From contig NZ_CP170094.1 of the NCBI RefSeq assembly GCF_042180575.1, positions 4,216,001 through 4,280,000 of the forward strand: a stretch of DNA of 64,000 bases, read 5' to 3'. Origin of the DNA: Bernardetia sp042180575 (GTDB taxonomy: Bacteria; Bacteroidota; Bacteroidia; Cytophagales; Bernardetiaceae). Below, piece by piece: positions 50,871 to 61,200 of this stretch. Within the stretch, counting starts at the first letter, position 1. Each line of letters starts with the position of its first letter. The position numbers and the translations under genes are program-made. Under the pieces are notes generated by a model. It made no database searches and was not told where the DNA came from. It saw only the letters and a list, made by a program, of their open reading frames with translations.

Positions 50871-51644
50871 ATGATTAGAAAATGTAATTTTTTTGTCCTA
50901 ACACTATTTTTTGTGTTACCTCTTTTAGTATTATCTAGTTGTAAAGACGATGACGATTCCACTCCTCAAAACGACAAAAACGATGATGTTTTTGAATTAG
51001 CTATTCGAAGAGTCAATACAGGTGTGAGTATTTCAGAATTCACTTCTGCAAGAGATACTTTTGTAGCTAAACTAATGACAGAAAAAGGTACTTCAAACGA
51101 CAGAGAAGTGCAGCCATTCTTTAATTATTTAGGCTCTGATTTGTCATTAGATAGTGTTTATATTGGACTGACACAGTATGAAGATGAAGCAACCTATAAT
51201 TCTTTGGGTCAATCTTTATCTAGCAGCACAGAAGCACAGACCTTTTTTGCTACATTTACTCCAATTATTTTTGAAGCTCTTCAACCACTTGACGAGTATA
51301 AACCTGTAGATTTAGGTACAGTAGCACCTTTAGGAACAGGACAAGTACTAGAAATTGCTGTCAGAGATTTATCAACCTATTCAAGTTTTAATCAAGCTGA
51401 TTATGAAACGGCTCGTGATGCTTTTCTTACAAAACTTTCTCAACAAGATGGTTTTGTAAAAGAAATTCAATGGAAATCTGTTTTGAATCCGAATATCGTA
51501 GTAGGAATGACTGTTTATGAAAGCCAACAAGCAGTTATTGCTATAAATTCAGATGCTGCTTTTACTGGAAGCTCTGCAACACAAACTTTTATCGGAAATT
51601 ATCCTCCTTCTGTTTTCGGAACATTAAATACTGTTTTGAAGTAA
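50871..51644 (+). CDS. Lipoprotein with two ABM/EthD-like repeats
   Basis: 257 residues with a lipobox SSC (Cys24), then an acidic linker with a DDDD run. Two homologous ferredoxin-like units follow: VFELAIRRVNTGVSISEFTSARDTFV... (about 40-140) and VLEIAVRDLSTYSSFNQADYETARDAFL... (about 155-255). They resemble antibiotic-biosynthesis-monooxygenase/EthD-type domains, which are usually cytosolic, so an exported duplicated form is unusual. Function is unknown. HxlR-type regulators frequently sit beside ABM-like genes that handle quinones or electrophiles, which fits the arrangement. Confidence 0.65.
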   Translation: MIRKCNFFVLTLFFVLPLLVLSSCKDDDDSTPQNDKNDDVFELAIRRVNTGVSISEFTSARDTFVAKLMTEKGTSNDREVQPFFNYLGSDLSLDSVYIGLTQYEDEATYNSLGQSLSSSTEAQTFFATFTPIIFEALQPLDEYKPVDLGTVAPLGTGQVLEIAVRDLSTYSSFNQADYETARDAFLTKLSQQDGFVKEIQWKSVLNPNIVVGMTVYESQQAVIAINSDAAFTGSSATQTFIGNYPPSVFGTLNTVLK

Positions 51645-51663
51645 AATTCTATCTAAAAACTAT

Positions 51664-51780
51664 ATGAAATATCTTTTTATAGTCTTTGCTTGTTGGGCTT
51701 TATTAACAAGCTGTGGAACAATACAGTACTGGACATGTGTTAATTTAGGTTGTATTTTGAGTTTTAGATTTTTGCACTAA
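51664..51780 (+). pseudogene. Lipoprotein gene truncated by IS4-type insertion
   Basis: The first 20 codons give MKYLFIVFACWALLTSCGTI, a perfect lipoprotein signal with lipobox TSC. From 51725 the frame runs into the left end of the IS element and stops 19 codons later. The rest of the gene is not found beyond the IS, so it has been lost rather than just split. Confidence 0.7.
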
Positions 51781-52926
51781 TTGGGTTATTATTTTTAATA
51801 TTTTGTCTATAGAAGTAGCATAAAATACTACTTTTCCATATCCGATTCTAAAAACAGACTCGTAAAAGGATTCATTGTCTTTTTTTACTCTTTGTTTTGT
51901 TTTTACTCCTTCTAAGATACAGAGTAAAAAAGATGCAATTACTAATGCCATTAGAACACGAATTTTTCTTGGGTTTACCATTCCTAACTCCTCTAAATGA
52001 AATCCATTTGTTTTCAAATGTCTAAATAAACACTCTATTTTCCATCTGAGATAATAGATAGCACTAATTTTCTCCTTTGTTAAACGATATTTGTTGGTTA
52101 ATAAAATGACAAACTTTTCACTTTCTTTTGCTGCTTGAGCATTATAAGAAATCACTATTTTTAGTTTTTTTGCAAAGTCAGTTTCAAATTCTTGGCTTAC
52201 TAGTTTGCCTGATTTAGCTTTTTTAAGTAAGCTGTGGTATTTTTTAACTTCTAATTGATAATCTCCCTTACAAAGACGAATAATGTAAGTATATCCTTGT
52301 TCTTCTAAATACCTAAACCAAACTCTACCTTTATACTCTCTATCAGCTAAAATTGTAAATCTTTTTAAAAAAGGATATAACAATAAAGCCGATGCTAATA
52401 AACTTTTACGATGAGCAACAGTAGAACTACCTTTTCGTTCTAAATTGATCCAAAAAATAGGAATAGCCATTTTTCTATAAATAACACTTAAGACCAAAAC
52501 ATGATAGGTATATTCCCCTAATTGCCAAACACTACCATCCATAGCTAGATAGAAAATTTCTTTTTTTATGTCTTTTCTATTCAAAAAAGAGCCTATACTA
52601 AAAACTAGAATCAGCTTCCATAGTGTTTTTTGAACATAGACATCCAAAAAATAACGAGTAAGCCGTTTATAATGAGAATCAATTTGAACAGTAGGAGAAT
52701 TTAAAAAAATACCTACTTGATTTTTTAATTTGTTTAGATTAACAGTTTCTTTTATCAGAATACAGCTAATAAGCAACAAAGTAGCGTGAACATAATGGAT
52801 AGGAATATCTGAAAATTCCTTTGTATATTTGTTCAGCAGGACGGAATAGAGTTTTTTGGTTTTCACACTTCTAAATTAACTCTTTCTGTCCTTTTTTTGT
52901 CAAAAATTTAACTCATGTCCAGTACT
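51725..52926 (-). mobile_element. IS4-family insertion sequence (about 1.2 kb)
   Basis: Perfect 13-bp inverted ends AGTACTGGACATG (51725-51737 and 52914-52926), with similarity continuing inward. No target duplication is evident, and the two flanks derive from different genes, so a deletion or recombination joined them. Confidence 0.82.
51745..52866 (-). CDS. IS4-family transposase
   Basis: 373 residues. The DDE residues fit: YLAMDGSVWQLGEYTYHVLVLSV (first Asp), RFTILADREYKGRVWFRYL (second Asp) and YYLRWKIECLFRHLKTNGFHLEELG with the Y..R..IE..F..LK signature holding the Glu. An N-terminal helical region (about 1-75) probably binds the ends. All catalytic parts are intact. The ORF fills the element. 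Confidence 0.9.
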   Translation of the reverse strand: MKTKKLYSVLLNKYTKEFSDIPIHYVHATLLLISCILIKETVNLNKLKNQVGIFLNSPTVQIDSHYKRLTRYFLDVYVQKTLWKLILVFSIGSFLNRKDIKKEIFYLAMDGSVWQLGEYTYHVLVLSVIYRKMAIPIFWINLERKGSSTVAHRKSLLASALLLYPFLKRFTILADREYKGRVWFRYLEEQGYTYIIRLCKGDYQLEVKKYHSLLKKAKSGKLVSQEFETDFAKKLKIVISYNAQAAKESEKFVILLTNKYRLTKEKISAIYYLRWKIECLFRHLKTNGFHLEELGMVNPRKIRVLMALVIASFLLCILEGVKTKQRVKKDNESFYESVFRIGYGKVVFYATSIDKILKIITQLVQKSKTQNTT

Positions 52927-53333
52927 ATAATCGGCTTACCACTTCTGTAGTGGGGGTAGGAAAAGTAACAGCCATTCAGTTGTTAGTAGCTACCGATGGG
53001 TTTACTAAATTCGATACTGCCAAACAACTCGCTTCTTATTGTGGCGTTGTGCCTTTTGAAAACTCTTCTGGAAAATTCAAAGGGAAATCTAGAGTATCAA
53101 AAATGGCTAATAAAGTTCTCAAAACTGCTTTACATATGTGTGCCTTAGCTGCTATCAGAGCAGAAGGAGAATTGAGTGCTTATTACCTAAGAAAAATAGA
53201 AGAAGGTAAGAATAAAATGAGTGTCATTAATGCTTTACGAAACAAGATTATTCAACGCATTTTTGCCTGTGTCAAAAACAAAACCCTCTACGATAGAAAC
53301 GGAATAAATTTTAACAATTTTTCTAAAGGTTAG
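52927..53333 (+). pseudogene. Truncated IS110-family transposase (C-terminal domain)
   Basis: The frame reads from the IS4 boundary as RLTTSVVGVGKVTAIQLLVATDGF, the start of the Transposase_20 (IS116/IS110/IS902) domain, and continues with KQLASYCGVVPFENSSGKFKGKSRVSKMANKVLKTALHMCALAAI. The N-terminal RuvC-like DEDD domain is gone. It can still be translated from GTG 52950 but cannot be active. Confidence 0.85.
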
Positions 53334-53386
53334 GATTGGTTTTCTCCACAGAACACAAAAACAACTTCTTAAAAGTAGCGATAAAG

Positions 53387-53416
53387 GCTAGTAAATGATT
53401 ATTTACTAGCTTTTTC
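53387..53416 (+). terminator. Hairpin terminator after IS110 fragment
   Basis: GCTAGTAAAT/ATTTACTAGC with a GATT loop, then T6. Confidence 0.8.
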
Positions 53417-53543
53417 TTTTTATTACTACTAATGTATGTTATACACTATTAGGTGTACTGTAAAAAAATATTGGTTACTGTTAATTTGCAACTCATTTTT
53501 TTTATAAAAACCTAAAATAATATATGTTTAAAAAAACAGATTT

Positions 53544-54695
53544 ATGAATGTTGTTTTTTCTCTCAGAAAAGACCAAAAAGCCAAAAACGGATTAACAGTA
53601 ATTTACTGGTATATTTCCCACAATGGTATGCGTTCCAAAAAATACTCTACTGGCATACGAATAATAGACAAATTTTGGAAACGAAAATATGCAACTGGAA
53701 TCAATGCAAAGCCTGTAAATGATGCCTTAGATAATCTAAGAGCAGACTTGACGAGTAAGTTTAATCAATATTAGGATAGTATCAGCCACATTCAAGATAT
53801 TGCAAATATTTATAATCAAGGATTTGATAAAATTACGGTTATCGAACTCTATGATTTATTAGTGGAAAGAAAAAAAACTGAAAACTGGAGTATAGCCACA
53901 ATGAAGGTTTATAAATCTTTTCGTAATGTTTGGCTCATTCCGTATTGTAAAAGTATAGGTGAACCTTTTTATGCTGAATCGTTCCGACCTAAGCACTTAG
54001 AAAATTTATCTACTAAAATGCGTGAACGCTGCAAAGAAGAGTTTGTAAGAAAATTTATTGCAAAGATAAAAACAGCATTTTTTTTAGACTTTTCTTTAGA
54101 AAAAGTACACAAAAATTATTTAGACAATTATAAATTTTTTCATTATTCCAATTCCGTAAAAGAGTATGTTTATCTAGAAATGGAGGAAATGGAACAGCTT
54201 GCAACTCTGACCTTTACAGAAAATGAGCTACATTTAGAAAGGGATAGGGATTTTTTCCTTTTGCAATGTTATACAAGTCTTGCCTATAATGAAATTTTAA
54301 ATTTAGACTTTGCTGAAAATATAGAATTTGGCGAAGACTGGAACTGGATAAACATAAGACGAGGTAAAACAAATGTATTGCAACAAATACCTATTTTACC
54401 TCAACCAATGGCTATTTTGGAAAAATACAATTTTGATTTACAAGTAACCGTAAATCATAGATATAACCAAAATATACGTATTTGTGCATACCGAGCCAAA
54501 ATAGACAAACATTTACACTCTCATTTAGGGAGAACTACATCAGGTGCATTTTTCCTAAATAGTGGAATTGATATTAATGTAGTGAGTAGAGTTATGGGTC
54601 ATCGTTCCTATAAAATGACTGAAAAACACTATGCTAAAATTGTGGATAAATGGCGAGTAAAAGACGAATTTGATAGAGTATTTCGTAACAAATAG
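53544..54695 (+). pseudogene. Tyrosine recombinase/integrase with in-frame amber codon
   Basis: 384 codons in one frame, with TAG at 53772-53774 (codon 77). Before it lies an arm-type DNA-binding domain (VVFSLRKDQKAKNGLTVIYWYIS). After it come a SAM-like core-binding domain and a catalytic domain with HLGR (H-x-x-R), GHRS and KHYAKI carrying the nucleophile Tyr. At the usual first-Arg site the sequence is CYTSLAYNEILNL with Ala, as in many Bacteroides IntDOT-type integrases that lack that Arg. Only the amber codon argues against function. The downstream part can start at 53862 and lacks the arm domain. It marks the left edge of the mobile region. Confidence 0.75.
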
Positions 54696-54732
54696 TTAAG
54701 CAATATTTTTTAAGCTCCATTTTTTAATTTTG

Positions 54733-54788
54733 TGTGTAACCTTTACTTATACACAAAAAAAAGCTACATTTTTTCAAACATAGCCTTT
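54733..54788. terminator. Converging terminators after integrase and tail-fibre genes
   Basis: TGTGTA/TACACA (54733-54755) with an A run, then AAGCTA/TAGCCTT (54761-54787), which is followed by a T run on the minus strand. Confidence 0.6.
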
Positions 54789-54797
54789 TTATAGAAA

Positions 54798-55964
54798 CTA
54801 ATCAGTAAATGTAACAACTGTAATCTCGGTACTTGACGCATCAGCTTGTCTTGTAAATATAAAAGAATTAGGTGTTACGCTCTTCAAATGTGGATAATAA
54901 ACTTCTATGAAGCCTTCTGTTGTTCTTACAATCGCTAATACTTCTGTCGTACCTAAATTATGCGTTACAAGCTGCTCTATTGGGTCTGCTCCTGTTGCAC
55001 CAAAAGTTTGTTTAAATTTTTTAGGCTTTTGAGCATCTACATATTTCTTATCTACAAGGCTTCTAGCTGTAAAATTTGCAGAGTAATCACTATGATAACT
55101 AAAAGGAATACCATTAGGACAATAAAAAAAACGCTGTTGTAAATTAATAGCTACGGCATCTTGTGTTTCATCATTCGTTGAGATTCCATTTACTCTTGAA
55201 ATATAACCACCACTCATGTCAATATCTCCAGTCATTATTCCTCCAGTTAAAGGCAAATAATTACCACTACCTGCCTTTTGAATTGCATTATCTACATAGG
55301 CTTTGTGAGGAATATCTCCATCTTCAACAATGCTAGGCAAAGAATCCTCGATATTGAATTTTATATATTTTAGAGGTTTCTTTTGAAAGTTACGATAGTG
55401 TCCTGTTTCTAAATCTAATATACCATCTTGTGAAATATTAAATTGACTAATCAAATACGCTCTACCTTGAATTAAATCAATTCGTTTAGTTGCCTGTGTG
55501 CCATTTTTTAAAAACTGTGGAATACCTTGAATTTGACGAGCATAATTGACACTAAAGCCTTTTACTTCGGCATTTTCAAAATCTAATGTAGGCTTGTAGG
55601 TTGCTATAATGTTATCATCAAACGCAATAGTTTCTACACTTCCTCCATCTATATTGCCTTGCATCGTACCACCACTCAAAGGCAAATAATCCCCAGTAGC
55701 ATTTCCTCCACCAGCAGAATCTATCCAATGTACATCTTTATCAGTATTCGTTTTTTTGGATAAAACTTGCCCTGTTGTTCCACCGTTCGGAATTGTGCCA
55801 CTATTCAAAGTAGTTATATTTTGTTCTAATGTAGAAATAGAAGTTTTTGCAGCTTCTACCTGTGCATCAATAACGTCATTTACTTGTCGTACTATTGCAG
55901 GTGTGATGAGTTCGCTTTCGTTATTGATAATAACCTCATCTGATATATTTTTTATTACTCCCAT
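54798..55964 (-). CDS. Phage tail-fibre-like protein
   Basis: 388 residues. An N-terminal helical attachment part (to about 50) is followed by NGGTTGQVLSKKTNTDKDVHWID, a linker common in phage fibres. Two copies of the fibre motif YLPLSGGTMQGNID (about 93-106) and YLPLTGGIMTGDIDMSGG (about 236-253) are separated by beta-rich segments; YVDNAIQ and KKYVDAQ precede or follow as in tailed-phage side fibres. The C-terminal 75 residues form a beta-rich tip (VTHNLGTTEVLAIVRTTEG). It probably binds the host surface. It is the last gene of the minus-strand cluster, and it implies a virion or a derived particle. Confidence 0.75.
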   Translation of the reverse strand: MGVIKNISDEVIINNESELITPAIVRQVNDVIDAQVEAAKTSISTLEQNITTLNSGTIPNGGTTGQVLSKKTNTDKDVHWIDSAGGGNATGDYLPLSGGTMQGNIDGGSVETIAFDDNIIATYKPTLDFENAEVKGFSVNYARQIQGIPQFLKNGTQATKRIDLIQGRAYLISQFNISQDGILDLETGHYRNFQKKPLKYIKFNIEDSLPSIVEDGDIPHKAYVDNAIQKAGSGNYLPLTGGIMTGDIDMSGGYISRVNGISTNDETQDAVAINLQQRFFYCPNGIPFSYHSDYSANFTARSLVDKKYVDAQKPKKFKQTFGATGADPIEQLVTHNLGTTEVLAIVRTTEGFIEVYYPHLKSVTPNSFIFTRQADASSTEITVVTFTD

Positions 55965-56009
55965 TTTTCAATTATTTATAAGTAAGTGTTTTTTAAGTTA
56001 TCATAATTC

Positions 56010-56411
56010 CTAAACCGTATGAGGTGTGAATACTGCACTTGGACTGAAAACAATATGATATTTTCCATCTTCAAGTCCTTCAATTTTATAGCTATCGTTT
56101 TGAAAGGCTACGTTTTTCGTGATTTTTGTGGGGATTATTTGTTGATAGCCTACTTCCGTATCATTTCCTACTACATAGATTTGCTTGTAAATAACTATGT
56201 TGGAAAGTGTGTTTGCTGGGTAGGGATTATTTACATTCAAAATAGAACTTGTAGAAGTTCCGACAACTGAAATAGGTCTTAAAATTTCACTTGTTTTTGT
56301 AGTAATTTCTGTATCAATGAGTTCGTGTACGGCTCTTAGTTTTTGAGCTGTAATTCCTTTTTTAACATTGTCTAAAAAAGAAGTCGTTGAAAGATTTGTA
56401 ATTGCGCTCAT
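56010..56411 (-). CDS. Small hypothetical protein of the mobile element
   Basis: 133 residues without a signal peptide. The N-terminus (STTSFLDNVKKGITAQKLRAVHELIDTEI) is helical; the rest is beta-rich with NPYPANTLSNIVIYKQIYVVG. It lies 45 bp upstream of the fibre gene on the same strand and resembles a structural or fibre-attachment protein by position only. No family recognised. Confidence 0.55.
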   Translation of the reverse strand: MSAITNLSTTSFLDNVKKGITAQKLRAVHELIDTEITTKTSEILRPISVVGTSTSSILNVNNPYPANTLSNIVIYKQIYVVGNDTEVGYQQIIPTKITKNVAFQNDSYKIEGLEDGKYHIVFSPSAVFTPHTV

Positions 56412-56438
56412 AGTATTTCTATTTTTTTAATAAGTGAT

Positions 56439-56723
56439 TTAAGCAAATTCATCTGAAAAATCATCTGAAAATTCTCGTATGTCTTCTGTTTTTGATAACC
56501 CTAAATTTTCTGTCAAATAGCCTATAACATCGTTTACAGTAGTATATTCATTGCCTTGTTCGTCCTGTACTTTTTCTACATTTCTATAAAAATTATGCTG
56601 TATTGAGGTTATCAATGTTCCCAATTTTGAAGCTGTTATTCGAATATCAGCAGCAGGGAGAGAATCAATAATTTTTCCTTTGTCTTCTACGATGACTAAA
56701 CCGTTTTTTTGATAGATTTTCAT
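56439..56723 (-). CDS. Small hypothetical protein of the mobile element
   Basis: 94 residues, acidic at the C-terminus (FSDDFSDEFA). It begins with a short beta hairpin (MKIYQKNGLVIVEDKGK) and has one helix (AADIRITASKLGTLITSIQHNFYRNV). Its start overlaps the stop of the ATPase gene by 4 bp (ATGA), so translation is coupled. Function unknown; a baseplate or fibre-connector role is possible from position. Confidence 0.55.
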   Translation of the reverse strand: MKIYQKNGLVIVEDKGKIIDSLPAADIRITASKLGTLITSIQHNFYRNVEKVQDEQGNEYTTVNDVIGYLTENLGLSKTEDIREFSDDFSDEFA

Positions 56724-58234
56724 AGTATGTTTTGATTAAAAATTTCATATTCTCCACTTCCAAAACGTCCCATAATATCAGCTTTTCCATTTTTCACATC
56801 AACAATTACATCAACATCATGCGCCCATTCTTGCGAACCTCTGAATACTCCAGACTTTGTTACTTGACTGACTAAAACAAAAAAACTATTTGGATATTGG
56901 TTTCTCAAATCTCTCCAAGCGTGAATATCCAAACCTAAGGCATTGATTGAATCAATGACAATAAATTGAAAGTTTTGTAATGGAACATTCAAATTTTTAG
57001 AAAAACGCATTGAATGAGTGTAACCGATGCGCTTCACTCTATCCTGTAATGATTTTGATGGTTTGCCGTCTGACATCATTTCTTCATTTGCGACATAGAG
57101 TAAAGAACCTTTTTTGGACAGCTCGTTTGCTAGTTGAAGAGCAAAGGTAGATTTGCCATGTTTTGGTTTTCCATAGACCAAAATTGATGCGTTTTTAGGC
57201 ATATCATCAAGACCAATTTTTGAAAAATCAAAGCTCAAATCCATTGTTTCATAATCCACTTCTAAGAGTTCAACACCACTTAAAGATTGTTGTAAAACCG
57301 TTCCTATCATTCCACCGATTGCACCACTCGCAGCTCCAGCCATAACAGCTTTTCTACTTACATTTTCAAAACCGTTTAGACTACTTTTTTTTTTACAAAG
57401 ACCTGCTAAACCTCGTAAAGTTGGTTTTGTAGCCTTGATAGTAGAGTTACTTTTCTGTGCTTGTTTGAGAACTTTTATAGCTTCTGAAATTTCAATACTA
57501 AAAGGGTTATCTTGATTTTCTATTTTCTCTAAGCGTTTGAGAAGATTAGCATGTGTTTTAGTAAACTTCTTATTTTGAGAATTATAGAATGAACGAAGTA
57601 AAACATTTGGTAATGCTTCTTTTACATTCATATACGGCTCTAAAACTTCGCTTCCTATTTTATCCAGTTTAAAAACAAAAGTGGCATAATCCGTATTTAG
57701 TGCAGCTACAAGGCTTTCAGCTACATATTTGACAGCTTCTGCATGAATAGATTTTTTTCTAATTTCCTTTTTATCGGCTGCTTTATTGATACGATTAAGA
57801 AGACTTTGTAAATTTTTACGAACCTTCTTTTTTCCAATCATCAGTAAAAACGATTTTACAAAAGTTAGGGAGTACTGACTTTCAAGTTCATTCGCTTTTA
57901 CTTCTTTGTCTTTTGGATGTTGTGGGGTACGAATAACCATTGGCAAGTGCCTTGGTTGCTTTTCAGTCAGACGACGGTCTGACTTTACAGTTTTAGCTTT
58001 TGAATTATTCGTTTTTTTTTGAGTAGGAAGTTTTACCGTTTTAGGTTCACTTGGTTTATTTTTATCTAAATAGTCTGTAATTTTCCCATAAATAACTTCA
58101 AGTGAATCGGCAATGTCTTTATTTGCCAAAAACATTGGTTTGAAGTTACTTGTAATTTCCTTTGCTTCATCGTATAAATGACGGAGTTTAGGAGGAAGAG
58201 AATTTATTTCTGTATAAGTTAGTTTTTGTATCAT
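56720..58234 (-). CDS. RadA/DnaB-like P-loop ATPase with helical N-terminal region
   Basis: 504 residues. The N-terminal 270 residues are helical and strongly basic. Next comes LRGLAGLCKKKSSLNGFE, then a small Ala/Gly hydrophobic segment AGAASGAIGGMIG. The C-terminal ATPase (about 320-504) has Walker A YGKPKHGKST, Walker B FIVIDSINAL and VLVSQVTKSGVFRGSQEWAHDVDVIVDV, which parallels the RadA/Sms core. It may drive DNA processing or packaging in the element. Overlaps its neighbours by 4 bp on each side (ATGA), so it is part of a tightly coupled operon. Confidence 0.8.
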   Translation of the reverse strand: MIQKLTYTEINSLPPKLRHLYDEAKEITSNFKPMFLANKDIADSLEVIYGKITDYLDKNKPSEPKTVKLPTQKKTNNSKAKTVKSDRRLTEKQPRHLPMVIRTPQHPKDKEVKANELESQYSLTFVKSFLLMIGKKKVRKNLQSLLNRINKAADKKEIRKKSIHAEAVKYVAESLVAALNTDYATFVFKLDKIGSEVLEPYMNVKEALPNVLLRSFYNSQNKKFTKTHANLLKRLEKIENQDNPFSIEISEAIKVLKQAQKSNSTIKATKPTLRGLAGLCKKKSSLNGFENVSRKAVMAGAASGAIGGMIGTVLQQSLSGVELLEVDYETMDLSFDFSKIGLDDMPKNASILVYGKPKHGKSTFALQLANELSKKGSLLYVANEEMMSDGKPSKSLQDRVKRIGYTHSMRFSKNLNVPLQNFQFIVIDSINALGLDIHAWRDLRNQYPNSFFVLVSQVTKSGVFRGSQEWAHDVDVIVDVKNGKADIMGRFGSGEYEIFNQNIL

Positions 58235-61200
58235 AATTGTAAGGCTGTCGCTTTTAGTTTTAACATTTTCATTTTTGCAATCGCTATTTCTATCTCTTCG
58301 TTTTCAGTAGATTTAATAACTTTGGTAGGTGTTTTGACGGTACTTGCTTCTAATGGAATAGGCTCATAATGTTCATTTCGTTGATAAGCTGGAACTCCAT
58401 TTTTATCATAATCAAGAATATAATTTGATGCTCTTTGCGCTCTTGCAGCAGCTTTCAAGAAAAAAGTTTTGTCTTCTTGAATAGACTTAGTTAGTTTTGC
58501 ATTCCAACTACTTAGATAAGCAGCCGAATTGTCTATGGTGTGAAATAAAATACCACTTTCAGCGCATAAATAACACGCTCCTAACTCTGCGACTAGCTCC
58601 TCTAATGCGTACTCTTTATCTCCAAACTTCTTCCCTCCTCTTGTCTTGTCATTGAGCCTACTGGCGTGTTTGGTACTGTGGACAATTTCGTGGTAAAGAA
58701 CACTATAAAAATTCTGTGGACTCTCAAAGGTTACGACTGGGGGCATTCCTACATAATCGCCACTCGGAGAATAATAGGCTTTTGTATCTACTTTTAACTT
58801 GGGTTTGTTGGGCATATTGTAGTAAATCTTTTCAGCAGCTTCAATCGCTTCATACTCATAATTTACTTTTTCGCTTTTTTCTAAATTGCTCAAATCAAAC
58901 TCAACATCTTCAACGGCTGCAATATTGAATACTGTATAATATTTCAGAAAACGCATTTCTTCAAAACTTTTTACACCCATTGCTTTAAGGCGTTTGTATT
59001 CGTCTTCTGATATTTTTTTACCGTTGTGTTTTCTGACTATATTGTAATAGAAAATTGGATAGCCTTTTGAGCCTTTTTTGATTTTTCCTTTTCGTGCTTG
59101 AATCTGCTTGAAAGTAAGGAAATAAGGGTATTCAAAATCTTCTCCCATCAAAGGCAAAATGAAGTTTAAGAGAAAGAAGTTTGCACCTGTGTAAGCTCTC
59201 TTACTGTCATAATTTGCAGCAGCTCCTCCCCTACTTTTCACTTTCCATGTTTGTCGCCATGATAAATTGCCTTGCTGAATTGTTTCTAAAATTTTCTCAT
59301 TGACAATTTCGTAAACATCTTTTCCATCAAGACCATCAAGACCTCCAAGTTCGGTATCATCATAGATACATTCAAGACCATACAAACCATCTAAATCATC
59401 AAGTTGTAAAGCCTTTGCTTTTAGTTTTAACATTTTCATTTTTGCAATAGCAAGTTGTAATTCAAAGTCTTCTGTTTCGTTTGGTATAGAAGTAGGTTTT
59501 TGTTGTAAGTCTGGATAGTCTTTTAATACTTCACTAGGTACTGTTTTACCTTCTGAAAGTGCTTTTTCTACTTCGTGTTTATGCCTTTCCCTTAATAATT
59601 CTCTAGTAGTATTCAAGAGGATTTTATACTGTTTTTCTCTCCAACTTATTGCCTTTGCTCTTTTTTCTTTATCAAAAATACGTTCTTTCTCTACTTCTTT
59701 TTCTACATTAATAAAACGATTAAAATCCTTTTTATAGCCTTTATCTAAGTGCATATAGGTATTAAAAGTCATTTGATAAGGTTCTTTTTCTACTTCATTT
59801 GGTGTAGAGGTAATTTTCTTTTCTAAAATACAAACCAATCTACTTTTCAATAATTTTCTTTCTCCAGTATATCCTTTTTTACTTACTGTTTGGATAACTA
59901 GCATTTTTGGCGTTTCACTTTTTATGTCGCTTACATACTCTATTTCTCCAAAATTCCACATCAAATAATCGCCTTGCTTTATCTCTCCAGCAGCTCTTCC
60001 AGCAACTAAGCCTATTGATTGAAGTCGTAACTTCTTAGGATTAGATTCATTGACTAATTGATATTTATAGTCCTTTGTATTAAAAGAAATATCTTCTGTT
60101 TTTGGTGTAGAAGTAGGTTTTTCATTATCACACTCACAACCATTCAAAACTTTTTTCTTCTGACAAGCACACGACGAAGTACAACCCAAACCACTCAAAG
60201 AAATACTAAAAGCCTTTTGTAAGGCTTCATTTTTAGAGAGTGCTTTTTCTTCTTTTTCAAGCATTGTAGCAGGTCTATCTGTTGCATAATAAGCGTATTT
60301 TTTAAACTTATCTACAATATCTTTTTGTGTTTTGCCTTCACTAAAAACCTTTGCTAACTCCAATTCTAAAGGAGAAAAACGGTCTTTTGGCGACGGCTCA
60401 AATACTGGTGTTTGCTTTACCCATGCAGGAAAATTAAAGGTAGATTGTTGTAAAAAATCGTATGCTGCACCAATCGCATTACTTACTTCTTTTGTAATAG
60501 AATGGTCTGTACTATCACAATCAGCGTAACAATGAACTTTCAAAACATAGAGTAATGATTTTTCAACGCCCTTTTGTGTGTGGTGTGGAAGGTTTTCGAA
60601 CTTTTGGCTCGTCTTGGTGTCCTTGCCTTGCTCAAAGAGAAATTGCAATAAAAATTGTCTTACAAACTCAGTTCCCTGTGCATTTGCTTGTCCATTTTTG
60701 GTGTACTTTTCTAGCTCATCAGCTCGTAGAACTTTAGCTTTTACAAAATAAGCAAGTGCATTGGAATTGCGTATAATTTCAGTCAGAGAATCGTCGCCTT
60801 TGTCATATCTCAAAAGAGCATCAATCATTTTGGCTAAATCCGTTTCTGAAATACGATTTACTCGTGCCTTTGTGTCAGAAGATTCTGAACTAACAGCTTC
60901 TAAATCTTTAGCTTGAAACTGTCCTAATTGTATAAATTCTTCATCGGAAACATCACAAAAACGTCCTAAAATTGGCTTCTTGAATTTGGCTAATTCTGAC
61001 TTTATTGTACGTGCAGAAAAACCCAAAAAGTTAGCATTACAACCATCAACAAAATAGTTTTTATAGACTTCGCCATTGGGTTCTAAGGAGTAATAAATTT
61101 TGAGTGTGTCAGCTCGTCCATTTCCTTGTATTACTTCCCCTCTCAAATTGGCTATTGGTGCGCCTGTATAAGCATTTGCACCTTCTATAATTTCGGCTGG

